Of a stretch of DNA of 48,103 nt, positions 26,269-35,625 are shown piece after piece (within the stretch, counting starts at the first letter, position 1; each line of letters opens with the position of its first letter). The stretch is from Aquibacillus albus (GTDB taxonomy: Bacteria; Bacillota; Bacilli; Bacillales; Amphibacillaceae): the NCBI RefSeq assembly GCF_016908325.1, contig NZ_JAFBDR010000031.1, positions 1-48,103 of the forward strand, read 5' to 3'. A program made the translations under genes and the position numbers. The notes beneath the pieces were generated by a model. That model saw only the letters and a list, made by a program, of their open reading frames with translations. It ran no database searches and was not told the DNA's origin.

Positions 26269-26729
26269 CGACACAAAACGACACATTTTGGGCAGTGATA
26301 GGCACCATAGAAAAATTGTTTAATTCTAGAAAGTATAGTTTGTTTTTCACTTAAATATATTACATGCGTTGACAAACTAGTAATAATATTCATTGCTAGT
26401 TTAGTATTATGATACATTAATTTTTTAAAACTAGATTCCTCTATACGAATATACTGAATAGGTGTGAGGGCTGTGGCACAAATATCTTCTGAATAAAAGA
26501 TAGAGCGATCTCCAAAAAACGCCCCAGGACCAATTACTTTTTTTGTTCCTTTGTCTTGATTGAATAGTTTCACATACCCATCCGCCAGATAGAAAGCTGC
26601 ACTCTCCACTTGATCAGGAGCATAAATGGTCTCACCTTGCAGCTTATTAACTGTAACACCATAGCCATCTAATTCTACCAATTCTTCAGTCCTATCATGT
26701 GATCTAAGATTCAGAGAGAGAACTTTCAT
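26259..26729 (-). CDS. Cyclic-nucleotide-binding (Crp-like) domain protein lacking the HTH
   Basis: The 156-residue protein is a single Crp/Fnr-type sensory domain: beta-roll with LQGETIYAPDQ (about 30-40), FYLADGYVKLF and GPGAFFGDRSIF (about 67-78), then a long C-helix. A normal family member would continue with a winged helix to about 220-230 residues; here it stops after the helix in a short Cys-containing tail (HCPKCVVLCRNK). That tail is encoded by a dispersed repeat and the terminator arm, so it may be a truncated regulator rather than a designed one. AAAGGTGGG precedes the ATG. Confidence 0.75.
   Translation of the reverse strand: MKVLSLNLRSHDRTEELVELDGYGVTVNKLQGETIYAPDQVESAAFYLADGYVKLFNQDKGTKKVIGPGAFFGDRSIFYSEDICATALTPIQYIRIEESSFKKLMYHNTKLAMNIITSLSTHVIYLSEKQTILSRIKQFFYGAYHCPKCVVLCRNK
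26286..26316 (-). repeat. Dispersed repeat, family A, copy at the end of the cNMP-binding gene
   Basis: On the minus strand it reads TTTTTCTATGGTGCCTATCA then CTGCCC. It aligns with copies at 27861-27896, 28633-28671 and 31724-31764. It encodes the last residues of the cNMP-binding protein. Confidence 0.55.
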
Positions 26730-27051
26730 TATATCCCACCTTTAACTGTAAATATTTTTGTTCATTTATATTAAAATAAGGTGAATGAAAAGATTAAGTT
26801 ATTGCTCATACTTTGTCAAGTATTAGCCACTTCGAAACATTCAGAAGCAATTTAGTTAAATGAAGGTGCCAGCCCCCTTGCTTAATCCCATTTTTCTAGT
26901 ACTAGCGAATAATAGGGAGCATTTTTAACCTTTTATAAGAACAGTAGCATTAATTCCTTTCATTAAATAATAATCGCTCTATACGTCTACTGTACAGGCA
27001 TTATGTCATTTTATTTAAGTCAACACTTTTGTTAGAATTTATTACAGTACA
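26730..27051. other. Divergent intergenic region
   Basis: The region is A/T-rich with no gene recognised. GAAGGTGCCAGCCCCCTT near 26864-26881 looks like a fragment of the dispersed GGTGCC repeats. No strong promoter box pair was found. Confidence 0.35.
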
Positions 27052-27336
27052 TTGCATGATGTGCATAGTAATAATCATCAGGAGGAGATTAAGATCGCAT
27101 TTAAAATGCCGCCAAAAGGAAAAACGTGTAGACTAGTAGCAACAACAAAAGTTGGAGAGGAAACACATATTTCTGTGCTTCATAACGAAGAAGGATTTGT
27201 TTATTTTAATCTAAGCGAAAAAGACAAACAACGCCAAGACATCCAAGAATATATAAGCGAACTACAGCCAAAGATTCAATCAGGAATCTATCAAGCTGAA
27301 TTAGTTGATATGAAAAAAGAAGAAATTTGTTGTTAA
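27052..27336 (+). CDS. Small protein of unknown function, uncertain start
   Basis: The open frame gives at most 94 residues: a beta-rich core (KIAFKMPPKGKTCRLVATTK) and a C-terminal helix ending in EEICC. I do not recognise the family. The only good ribosome binding site, AGGAGGAG (27080-27087), lies inside the frame. From it the nearest usual start (ATG 27106) is 18 bases away, while an ATC at 27094 is at ideal distance. The outer TTG at 27052 and GTG at 27061 lack sites. The bounds given are the longest frame. Its stop codon touches a terminator. Confidence 0.6.
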   Translation: MHDVHSNNHQEEIKIAFKMPPKGKTCRLVATTKVGEETHISVLHNEEGFVYFNLSEKDKQRQDIQEYISELQPKIQSGIYQAELVDMKKEEICC

Positions 27337-27363
27337 AAAACCCTTATTTGAGGGTTTTTTATT
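27335..27363. terminator. Terminator between the small unknown gene and the coiled-coil gene
   Basis: AAAAAACCCT / AGGGTTTTTT with a six-base loop, followed by T on both strands, between convergent genes. Confidence 0.85.
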
Positions 27364-27377
27364 TTACCTAAGAAGAA

Positions 27378-27662
27378 TTATTGAGAAGCTTTCAATTTGT
27401 GGATTTCCATGCCATGCTTTGACACCTCATTGCGAAGATAATCTGTTTCATAACTATTATTTCTTATTTCTTTTAACAATTCCTTATGCCTGGCCTCATT
27501 TATCTGTCTATCTTGTTTAGCAGCTTGTTCCAAGCAGTCCATCCGGTCGCTGATGTTTTGTACAATACTATTGTTTTGAAGAATCATTTTATTATTCTCA
27601 GCCACCATATAGATAAGTTGCTCCATATGCGCTTCTATTCGATCCAAACGTGATTCGCTCAT
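27378..27662 (-). CDS. Small coiled-coil protein, function unknown
   Basis: The 94-residue protein is almost wholly helical with heptad spacing (LDRIEAHMEQLIYMVAENNK, then NISDRMDCLEQ and LRNEVSKHGMEIHKL). It has no signal peptide or membrane span. AAAGGGAGG precedes the ATG at 27662; the frame open to 27767 starts upstream of that site. Short coiled-coil proteins of this sort are frequent in bacilli and phages, and no partner is evident here. Confidence 0.7.
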   Translation of the reverse strand: MSESRLDRIEAHMEQLIYMVAENNKMILQNNSIVQNISDRMDCLEQAAKQDRQINEARHKELLKEIRNNSYETDYLRNEVSKHGMEIHKLKASQ

Positions 27663-27860
27663 CAAAAACACCTCCCTTTGTTCATCATTATTATAGCACG
27701 AGTCTACCCTCACTCCCACGAAGGAAAAAGAAATTTTAATAATAGATTTTGTGCTGAAAATGCTCATCTTCTATGAAAACAAGTCCTTTCGATAATGATG
27801 CTAATGATTATATAATAGTGATTTAAAATTTCCAGCTTACACAACACTCGACATATTCTG

Positions 27861-27896
27861 ACAATATTCTGTGATAACTAGGCACCGCAGAAAAAC
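27861..27896 (-). repeat. Dispersed repeat, family A, copy abutting the second cyclotransferase-like gene
   Basis: On the minus strand TTTTTCTGCGGTGCCTAG follows the stop codon directly and continues TTATCACAGAATATTGT, matching other family A copies. Confidence 0.55.
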
Positions 27897-28537
27897 TATA
27901 ACCTATTAATTAACTCATCAATATCATTTTTACTGTAATTACCAGCAACACCTGGTTTTAAACTCAAATAATCTACAATAGCTGTATCCTCCAATCCTAA
28001 AGTCGTTTTCAAACCGCTAATAATCATACTTAAATATTCGTTAGAAGGTTTGACGAAAGGAACATCCAAATCCCAATCAGCAGTAAAAGTGAAAATAGGG
28101 TATCCATCTTCTTTACCCAAATATAAAATAGTTCCGTACCATGAATCACGTAAGGTTTTGAATCCTTGCTTCATGATTTCGTCTAAATCTATATCTAATG
28201 TAACACCGTTATTTTCTTGTTTTACAACATCCATAAATTGCTCTGCTGTAATTAAATATTTTCTGCTATAAGTATGATGTTTTTCATCTTCACTCAATCC
28301 TATAAAAGCTACTCCTTGTTTTTGCCAACGAACAGAATTCTTTGCAAAATACAATGGGTAATGCATAATATGAGTTGCTTCGTTTACAGGAAGAGATTGA
28401 TCGCTACACCCAATCTCCTCTTTTTCAGACCCTTTAGGTTTTCCACCCCTTATGTAACATAAAAAACGATCTCTATTTAAATTAGAACCATAACTTGCAT
28501 ACCATACATACTTTGTCTTTTTATCGATTATCACCAC
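27896..28537 (-). CDS. Gamma-glutamylcyclotransferase-like protein (YASYGSNL type)
   Basis: The 213-residue protein begins with WYASYGSNLNRDRF (about 12-25), the glycine-rich substrate loop of the larger GGCT-fold proteins. It continues with a domain that fits the fold up to about residue 150. The catalytic glutamate is less easy to place. Its substrate is unknown. The start is GTG; GGAT lies a few bases upstream, which is weak, and a second GTG follows directly. It is not linked to the other cyclotransferase gene at 23.3 kb and is clearly different in sequence. A dispersed repeat touches its stop codon. Confidence 0.75.
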   Translation of the reverse strand: MVIIDKKTKYVWYASYGSNLNRDRFLCYIRGGKPKGSEKEEIGCSDQSLPVNEATHIMHYPLYFAKNSVRWQKQGVAFIGLSEDEKHHTYSRKYLITAEQFMDVVKQENNGVTLDIDLDEIMKQGFKTLRDSWYGTILYLGKEDGYPIFTFTADWDLDVPFVKPSNEYLSMIISGLKTTLGLEDTAIVDYLSLKPGVAGNYSKNDIDELINRL

Positions 28538-28632
28538 ATCCTAAAAACTTTTTCCCCTATTATAGCATCATTACTACGCCTTGTTCAGTAGGGATCCTAT
28601 TAAAATATACATACACCCTAACATTCGCAACC

Positions 28633-28671
28633 GTGAAACAATATTATTCGAGTGGTGACGAGCACCCTAGG
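28633..28671. repeat. Dispersed repeat, family A, intergenic copy
   Basis: GTGAAACAATATTATTCGAG followed by TGGTGACGAGCACCCTAGG. The first 18 bases are identical to the copy at 31724-31764. It contains an imperfect GGTG...CACC palindrome. Confidence 0.7.
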
Positions 28672-28767
28672 AAAATGAATACGTAAGCGTTATACTTATA
28701 TATAAGGTGAACGAAAATTCGCAAAACTCTGTTCATTTAACCTTAATTGGAAAAGAGGGCTATAAAA

Positions 28768-30030
28768 GTGGAAACGATAAAAGTAGCGAAGATTCATCAG
28801 AAGTTTTCGTCCGAAAAGATCGATGATATTTCAGGTGTGATTTCTAAGGAATTTTTAAAAGATGAAATAAGAAAAACGATAAAGCCTAGTATGAAAATAG
28901 CGATAACCGCTGGTAGTCGAGGTATTACAAACATCGCACTGATTCTTAAGGAAATTGGGATTCAGGTAAAAAAGCTAGGAGCTGAACCTTTTATTGTACC
29001 AGCAATGGGAAGTCACGGCGGAGCGACTGCGGAAGGTCAAGTTGATGTTTTACATTCTCTAGGTATTACCGAAGAATTTTGCGAGATGAAAATTCGTTCT
29101 TCCATGGACGTTATTCAACTCGGTACTACAAAGGATGGAGTTCCTGTTTATCAAGATAAACTAACACATACAACCGCTGATGGAGTTATTATAGCAGGAA
29201 GAATTAAATTACATACAGATTTTCACGGTGCGCATGAAAGTGGAATTGTCAAAATGGCCGCAATTGGACACGGAAACCATAAACAGGCTCAAACCATTCA
29301 CACGCATGGTGTATATGGACTCCGTGATATGATGCCAGAGGTGGGGAAGGTTGTACTAGAAAAAGCCAATGTACTATTTGGTGTAGGAATTGTAGAAAAT
29401 GCTTATGACCAAACAGCTGTTATTGAAACGATTCCGAAACAAAACATTGTGGAACGAGAAAAAGAACTTTTAAAATTGTCTAGTTCTCTGATGCCAAAAT
29501 TACCAGTCGATGAGTTAGATATTTTGTTTGTCGATGAAATTGGTAAAGACTACAGTGGTACAGGGATGGATACAAATATTATCGGTCGCCTTAGAATCCT
29601 TGGCGAAGATGATTCCAACCTTAAACCGACAATAAAGTATGTCATTGCTGGAGACTTAAGTGACGCTTCACACGGAAACGCTCTGGGAATTGGATTAGCA
29701 GACGTAACGACAAAGCGCTTATTCCAAAAGATAGATTTCATTACCATGAATGAAAATGTTATTACAAGTAGTTTTCTTGATCGTGCTAAAATCCCAATTG
29801 TGCTAGATAATGATAAAAAAGCGCTAAAAACTGCACTAAGAGGTACATGGGGCGTATCAACGAACCAAGTACGGTTTATGCGAATACCAAATACGTTAAA
29901 TTTAGAAGAAATCATTGTTTCCGAAACTATTTTTAATGAAGTGAAGGATATGGAGCACATAACTGTTATCGAGGAGTTAAAACCACTTGCATTTAATCAA
30001 AATGATGATTTGAGCCCATTTAGATTTTAA
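28768..30030 (+). CDS. LarA-family (DUF2088) protein, possible nickel-pincer racemase/epimerase homologue
   Basis: The 420-residue protein belongs to the lactate racemase LarA superfamily. It has the N-terminal DUF2088-type domain with PAMGSHGGATAEGQ (about 78-91) and GRIKLHTDFHGAHESG (about 152-167), where LarA relatives place the His and Lys residues of the cofactor pocket. It differs from true LarA at these motifs, and larB, larC and larE for making the nickel cofactor are not in the window. So the substrate, and even the use of that cofactor, is open. The start is GTG at 28768, eight bases after AGAGGG; an upstream TTG frame lacks a site. The gene converges on the HD-GYP gene. Confidence 0.8.
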   Translation: METIKVAKIHQKFSSEKIDDISGVISKEFLKDEIRKTIKPSMKIAITAGSRGITNIALILKEIGIQVKKLGAEPFIVPAMGSHGGATAEGQVDVLHSLGITEEFCEMKIRSSMDVIQLGTTKDGVPVYQDKLTHTTADGVIIAGRIKLHTDFHGAHESGIVKMAAIGHGNHKQAQTIHTHGVYGLRDMMPEVGKVVLEKANVLFGVGIVENAYDQTAVIETIPKQNIVEREKELLKLSSSLMPKLPVDELDILFVDEIGKDYSGTGMDTNIIGRLRILGEDDSNLKPTIKYVIAGDLSDASHGNALGIGLADVTTKRLFQKIDFITMNENVITSSFLDRAKIPIVLDNDKKALKTALRGTWGVSTNQVRFMRIPNTLNLEEIIVSETIFNEVKDMEHITVIEELKPLAFNQNDDLSPFRF

Positions 30031-30077
30031 CTCCACCATCGAATATTTTGGGACAAGGTTGTTATGTTAAATACTTA

Positions 30078-31517
30078 CTATGACACGGAATGGCTCTCTT
30101 CCTCATTAAAATTTTTCACTAGATGTTGATATGTATCAGGATTACGTTGACATACTCGGACCCATGCATCTACACAGTCAGCGTCAAAATGGCTGCCTTT
30201 TTCTTCTAGGATTACCTTCATTGCTGCTTCATTAGTCCATGCCTTTCGATAAGATCGGTTTGAAGTAAGCGCATCATAAACATCTGCAACAGCCAGTATT
30301 CTTGCCAGAAAAGGGATTTCTTTTCCTTTTAAACGATCTGGATATCCACTGCCATCCCATCTCTCATGGTGATAGCGGATGATATCCAGTTCTTCTTTCA
30401 TAAAACCTAACCTCTTGCACATTTCATATCCCGTTACTGGATGTAGTTCAATCATCGCTCTTTCCTCTTCAGTCAGTTGGCCGGGCTTGTTAAGAATATG
30501 ATCAGGAACCTGTAATTTTCCAACATCATGAACTACTCCTCCCTGAGCCAATGCGCGAAGTTGATCAGGTGTTACACCCATTTCTTCTGCAATTTGTAAC
30601 GCAAACAAGGCCACTCGGAAATTATGACCAGCTGTATATTCATCACTAGCTTCTGTAGCAACTACTAATGCTTTAATACTTGGAGATATGCATGCTTCTA
30701 TCCGTTCAACTGGATTCGAATGAAAAAGAGATTTTACCGCCATCGTAACCGAAGACTTGGAAGCATACTGTCGAACCAATCCTATTAGCATCATAATCAC
30801 CGAGAACAGCAACAAGAAATGATAGAGCCACCAGCTTATTCTCCACATCTCTCCTAATATCATAATAACTTGAGAAACCATCAGCCAACACGTGCTATAA
30901 ACAATCGTCAATTGAAGCGGCAGTCGTGAGAAACGGTAGGAATACATATAGCGAATAATAGCATGAAGACTAAGAGTAATAATCATGGCAGTGATTAACC
31001 AATTTAATGGATTTTGATTAACAGGAATTACATTTGCGAGCTGCGGAAATAGCATGGCCAGTACACAACACACCCCTAGAATAATAGTCCAGACCGGAAC
31101 TAACCATTTCTGAAAGGAAGATATATATAACACGACAGGATGATCGGAAGACAACGACGATAGCCATAACCAAAAAACGGCAAACAAAATACTCAGCTGT
31201 GCTGCAACACCAGGCAAACTAGAAGCATCAATAATAAATCCAGGTGTTGCTAATCCATGCAAAGCAAATATTTCAGTTAACGATATAAAAGCTAACGATA
31301 AAAAAGTAACATGAATATTACGTAGTTTTGTACCAGACACTCCTACCGCCAAAGATATGACGGTTGACAGGAGTGCCACCATACTAACAATAATAAAATG
31401 TTCCTTTGGGACTGAAATAATCAAATCTATAGAAGGTTCCAATTTCAAGTAGATAAATAAAGAAAGCGGAACCATTGTTGCGATAAAAGGACCTATCCAG
31501 TAGGAAAACTTCTGCAA
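30078..31517 (-). CDS. Membrane-anchored HD-GYP phosphohydrolase
   Basis: The 479-residue protein has about eight membrane spans (residues 5-255) followed by an HD-GYP domain. Key motifs are HNFRVALFA, GGVVHDVGKLQVPDHIL, HPVTGYEM and YHHERWDGSGYPDRLKG; the HD pair and the GYP signature are intact. Such domains usually hydrolyse cyclic di-GMP or related dinucleotides, and the spans may sense a membrane signal. The TTG start has GGAGG eight bases upstream. It is transcribed from its own unit after the glycogen operon terminator. Confidence 0.88.
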   Translation of the reverse strand: MQKFSYWIGPFIATMVPLSLFIYLKLEPSIDLIISVPKEHFIIVSMVALLSTVISLAVGVSGTKLRNIHVTFLSLAFISLTEIFALHGLATPGFIIDASSLPGVAAQLSILFAVFWLWLSSLSSDHPVVLYISSFQKWLVPVWTIILGVCCVLAMLFPQLANVIPVNQNPLNWLITAMIITLSLHAIIRYMYSYRFSRLPLQLTIVYSTCWLMVSQVIMILGEMWRISWWLYHFLLLFSVIMMLIGLVRQYASKSSVTMAVKSLFHSNPVERIEACISPSIKALVVATEASDEYTAGHNFRVALFALQIAEEMGVTPDQLRALAQGGVVHDVGKLQVPDHILNKPGQLTEEERAMIELHPVTGYEMCKRLGFMKEELDIIRYHHERWDGSGYPDRLKGKEIPFLARILAVADVYDALTSNRSYRKAWTNEAAMKVILEEKGSHFDADCVDAWVRVCQRNPDTYQHLVKNFNEEESHSVS

Positions 31518-31631
31518 AACCTATCCCTCCAACCAAGTAACGAAAAAATACAGTAATAAGAATAGCATACTTTATGATTAATTCGACATTATGTTCTGTA
31601 CTCCTTCTTTTCACGACCTTTTTCTACAACG

Positions 31632-31677
31632 AAAAAAATGCTAGTACTTATGAAGTCACTTCCATAAGCACTAGCAT
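31632..31677 (-). terminator. Terminator of the glycogen operon
   Basis: ATGCTAGTACTTATG and CATAAGCACTAGCAT form a 15-base stem (one mismatch) around a nine-base loop, followed on the minus strand by seven T. Confidence 0.85.
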
Positions 31678-31723
31678 ATAATTGTTGACCATAACAAATT
31701 AACAAACACTGTGTAACATTACT

Positions 31724-31764
31724 GTGAAACAATATTATTCGGGCGGTGACAGTCACCGCATAGG
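31724..31764. repeat. Dispersed repeat, family A, copy at the end of glgP
   Basis: GTGAAACAATATTATTCGGG followed by CGGTGACAGTCACCGCATAGG, with the palindrome CGGTGAC/GTCACCG. The glgP stop codon (TGA on the minus strand) is part of this palindrome. Confidence 0.7.
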
Positions 31765-34173
31765 TTTGATTTTCCAAATTTCTTCTCCATATTCTTTAAT
31801 GGTTCGATCACTGGAAAAATATCCTGAATTTGCTATGTTTATGATTGATTTTTTTAGCCATTCCTCTTGGTTAACATAGGCATGCGCTACTTTGTTCTGA
31901 GTTTCTACATAAGAAGAGAAGTCTTTAAGGACAAAGTATTCATCATGATTTAATAAGCTGTAATAAATGGATTTGAAATCGGCTTTTTCTTTAGAAAGAG
32001 GTCCATTAATAAATTGATCTAGTATGTATATCAACCGTGGATCTTGATTGTATACTTCTCTTACGATATAATTCCCTTCCGCGTAATAGCGCAATACTTC
32101 TTCCGGTTTTAATCCGAACAGAAATAAATTTTCGAAACCAGCCGCTTCTGCAATTTCTATATTTGCACCATCATGAGTTCCAATCGTAAGGGCACCATTC
32201 ATCATAAATTTCATGTTTCCTGTACCTGATGCTTCTTTGCTTGCAGTTGAGATTTGCTCACTAACATCTGTAGCAGGGATGATACGTTCAGCATCAGAAA
32301 CACCATAATTCTTTATAAAAACAACTTTTATTTGATCTCGAATCGTTTTATCTTGATTGACGATATCAGCTACGGTATTAATTAACTTGACGATGTCTTT
32401 TGCCAGATGATAACTTGGAGCAGCCTTCCCTCCAAAAATGAATGTCCTAGGTGTTATCACAAGATTCGGATCTGCTTTTATCCGTCGATATAGATCTATA
32501 ATATGAAAAACATTCAATAATTGTCTTTTATACGCATGCATTCGTTTAATATGAACATCAAAAATAGAAGATGGGTCAACAACAACGCCACTATCCTTAT
32601 AAATCCAATTTGCTAAATTTTGTTTGTTATAAGCTTTCACCTTTGCGATATCTTCTTGAAATCCTCGATCATTACTAAAGTTAGTCAGATTTTGTAATGC
32701 AGTCGGATTATTGATCCATGAAGAACCAATTGCCTCTGTTATTGTCCCTGCTAAACATGAATTCGCGACAAGAAGCCAACGTCGATGAGATATACCATTG
32801 GTTTTATTGGTAAATTTGTTGGGCATAATCGATGCAAAGTCTTTCATCAATTGATTTTTTAATATGTTACTATGCAACTTGGATACGCCATTGACATAGT
32901 GACTTCCAACGACAGCAAGATGTGCCATTCGTATTTGATTGTCCGCGATGATGGCTAAATCGCTAATTTTATCCCAGTTACTAGGAAACTTTTTCCATAG
33001 ATCTCGACAAAACCGTTCGTTTATCTCTTCAACAATCATATAAATCCGCGGCAATAGTGTTCGAAAAAGTTCAATTGGCCAAGTCTCTAATGCCTCTGAA
33101 AGAATCGTGTGATTTGTATAAGAAATCGTATTCGATGTAATCTCCCAAGCATCTTTCCAAGAAAACCCTTCCTCATCCATCAATATTCGCATTAACTCAG
33201 GTATGGCAAGAACAGGATGTGTATCATTCGTATGAATGGCAATTTTATTTGAAAATTCCTTAAGATCTTGATGAACTTTTTTATACCGACTAACAATACT
33301 TTGTAAGCTTGCAGATACTAGAAAATATTGCTGTTTAAGCCGTAGCACTCTACCTTCTTCGGTAGAATCGTCTGGATATAAAAACTCTGAAATCTCTTCT
33401 GTCCTCCGTTTGTATTCTACAATCTTATGGTAATTATGGTTTGATAGCTCCGACAATTCAAAATCTTTCATGATTGATTCTGCACTCCATAATCGGAGTG
33501 TATTAACGGTCTCATTATGATATCCAACCATTGGCATATCATAAGGGACAGCTATAACCGGCTCATAGTTTATGTGCTCGAAAAACAAGTCACCATTAGC
33601 TTCACGCATATGAACTTCGCCCCCAAAACGGACTTCGAAGGCTTGGTCGGATTTTCTAATTTCCCAAACATTACCTTCTTTTAGCCAGTAATCAGGAACT
33701 TCAATTTGGTACCCATCCATTATTTTTTGCTCAAACAACCCGTACTTGTAGCGAATACCACACCCATGCCCAGGCATATTTAACGAAGCTAACGAATCCA
33801 TAAAATCAGCAGCGAGCCTGCCGAGCCCTCCGTTTCCCAGCCCTGCATCAGGCTCTTTCCCTTCCAATTGTTCCATATCAATCCCTAATTCCATAAGCCC
33901 TTCCTTACAAATAGAATAAACACCAAGGCTTAATAAATTATTTTTCAATTGTTTCCCAAGTAAAAATTCCATGGATAAATAGTAAACCTGTTTGCTTTCA
34001 TTTTCTTCATAAAAATCTGTCGTGTTAACCCAAGATGAACTGATAAACTCCCTCACCATACAACCAAGCGTCTGATATTGATCAGAAGGGGTCGTCTCCT
34101 GAACTTCTTTCCCGTGCATGGAAACTAACCGATCTAAAAAGGTTGCCTTAAACGTGTCTTTATTTTCAAACAT
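31753..34173 (-). CDS. glgP: Glycogen phosphorylase
   Basis: The 806-residue protein is a full-length alpha-glucan phosphorylase. The PLP lysine is about K655 in EASGTGNMKFMMNGALTIGT, and GLGRLAADFMDSLA (about 116-129) and the VDIKRMHAYKRQLLN-like segment (DVHIKRMHAYKRQ) are intact. It releases glucose-1-phosphate from the chain ends of glycogen. Its ATG follows the glgA stop codon with no gap, so the two are translationally coupled. The last codons (MR) and the stop lie inside a dispersed repeat, but the enzyme is not shortened. Confidence 0.95.
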   Translation of the reverse strand: MFENKDTFKATFLDRLVSMHGKEVQETTPSDQYQTLGCMVREFISSSWVNTTDFYEENESKQVYYLSMEFLLGKQLKNNLLSLGVYSICKEGLMELGIDMEQLEGKEPDAGLGNGGLGRLAADFMDSLASLNMPGHGCGIRYKYGLFEQKIMDGYQIEVPDYWLKEGNVWEIRKSDQAFEVRFGGEVHMREANGDLFFEHINYEPVIAVPYDMPMVGYHNETVNTLRLWSAESIMKDFELSELSNHNYHKIVEYKRRTEEISEFLYPDDSTEEGRVLRLKQQYFLVSASLQSIVSRYKKVHQDLKEFSNKIAIHTNDTHPVLAIPELMRILMDEEGFSWKDAWEITSNTISYTNHTILSEALETWPIELFRTLLPRIYMIVEEINERFCRDLWKKFPSNWDKISDLAIIADNQIRMAHLAVVGSHYVNGVSKLHSNILKNQLMKDFASIMPNKFTNKTNGISHRRWLLVANSCLAGTITEAIGSSWINNPTALQNLTNFSNDRGFQEDIAKVKAYNKQNLANWIYKDSGVVVDPSSIFDVHIKRMHAYKRQLLNVFHIIDLYRRIKADPNLVITPRTFIFGGKAAPSYHLAKDIVKLINTVADIVNQDKTIRDQIKVVFIKNYGVSDAERIIPATDVSEQISTASKEASGTGNMKFMMNGALTIGTHDGANIEIAEAAGFENLFLFGLKPEEVLRYYAEGNYIVREVYNQDPRLIYILDQFINGPLSKEKADFKSIYYSLLNHDEYFVLKDFSSYVETQNKVAHAYVNQEEWLKKSIINIANSGYFSSDRTIKEYGEEIWKIKPMR

Positions 34174-35625
34174 CTAAGTTGTCACCGCCTCTTCACGTAG
34201 ACACAATTGATGATAAAGTGTACGATATTTTTTGGCTGACTGCTTCCAACTAAAATCATGAACAGTTCCATTTCGAACAATTTTCTCCCATTGCTGTGGA
34301 TCTTGGTAAAAAGATATCGCTCTCCGAATCGTATGCAGCATGTCATGTGCATTGTAATTCATAAAGCTAAAGCCGTTACCTTCTCCTGTATACTCATTAA
34401 ACGGTTGAACGGTATCCTTTAAACCACCTGTTTCACGAACAATAGGAACAGTTTGATACCTAAACGAAATGAGTTGACTTAGGCCGCATGGTTCAAACAA
34501 CGAAGGCATTAAAAATAAATCAGCACCGGCATATATTTGTCTCGACATTGCTTCATCAAACTTCAACTGTAAAGAAAACTTTTCAGAATATCTGGAAGCT
34601 ATTTCAGAAAGAAGTTGTTCATATTTAGGTTCACCCGTTCCTAAAATAACAACTTGTATATCATCCTGAAGTAACTCATCAAGTACGCGTACGACAAGGT
34701 CTAATCCTTTCTGTTCAACTAACCTTGTGATCATTGCAACCATTGGAACCTGACGTTCTGGTAACCCTACCAATTGTTGTAATACTTTTTTATTTACGTA
34801 TTTCCCGCTCCAATCACGATATTGCTCGATAAGAGAGACATCGGATGCAGGGTCATAGCTTACCGTATCGATTCCATTAATCACTCCATATAAATCGTTA
34901 TGTCTTTTCCGTAGCAAGCCATCCAACCCTTCTCCAAAAAACGGATATTGAATTTCTTTCGCATACGCATCACTAACTGTTGTAATAATATCTGCGTACA
35001 CGAGGGCCCCTTTCATAAAATTGATGCAGCCATGAAATTCTAAGGCTTCTGGATGGAAATATTCAGGACCGAGCTCAACAACATCCCCTAACAAATGACT
35101 GGAAAAAATCCCTTGGTATTTTAAGTTATGGATTGTAAACATTGTTTTTACATTTTCATAAAAAGCTTCCTTTTTATACTGCGCCTCCATATACACAGGA
35201 ACCATTGCCGTTTGCCAGTCATGTACATGTATTATGTCGACTTTTTCGATTACTTTCGGTATCATTTCTAGGACAGCTTTTGAAAAAAAGGTGAATCGTT
35301 CTGCTTCATCAAGATCATCCGAATATCCATAAATGTTATCCCGGCCAAAGTAATACTCATTATCGATAAAATAATAATTAATCCCATCCAGATGAAGGGT
35401 ATCGACTCCACAATACTGCTTCCGCCAGCCTAATGAAATTTCACCACGGTACACCGACTCCATCCGCTGTTTGTATTCCTCGGGTATCGCTTTATATTTT
35501 GGAAGGAAAACGTCAATCACGTTTCCCTCTTTCCTTAATGCTTGTGGTAAGGAGCCAATAACATCTGCTAAACCACCTGTCTTCACAAATGGAGTACTTT
35601 CAGACGCAACAAAAACAATGTTCAT
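34174..35625 (-). CDS. glgA: Glycogen synthase (ADP-glucose)
   Basis: The 483-residue GT5 enzyme has the ADP-glucose binding motif VKTGGLADV at about 15-23, the C-terminal SLFEPCGLSQL with catalytic Glu (about 377), and ETGGLKDTV. It extends alpha-1,4-glucan chains from ADP-glucose. Its ATG overlaps the glgD stop (ATGA), and glgP follows directly. The length and order match B. subtilis glgBCDAP. Confidence 0.95.
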   Translation of the reverse strand: MNIVFVASESTPFVKTGGLADVIGSLPQALRKEGNVIDVFLPKYKAIPEEYKQRMESVYRGEISLGWRKQYCGVDTLHLDGINYYFIDNEYYFGRDNIYGYSDDLDEAERFTFFSKAVLEMIPKVIEKVDIIHVHDWQTAMVPVYMEAQYKKEAFYENVKTMFTIHNLKYQGIFSSHLLGDVVELGPEYFHPEALEFHGCINFMKGALVYADIITTVSDAYAKEIQYPFFGEGLDGLLRKRHNDLYGVINGIDTVSYDPASDVSLIEQYRDWSGKYVNKKVLQQLVGLPERQVPMVAMITRLVEQKGLDLVVRVLDELLQDDIQVVILGTGEPKYEQLLSEIASRYSEKFSLQLKFDEAMSRQIYAGADLFLMPSLFEPCGLSQLISFRYQTVPIVRETGGLKDTVQPFNEYTGEGNGFSFMNYNAHDMLHTIRRAISFYQDPQQWEKIVRNGTVHDFSWKQSAKKYRTLYHQLCLREEAVTT

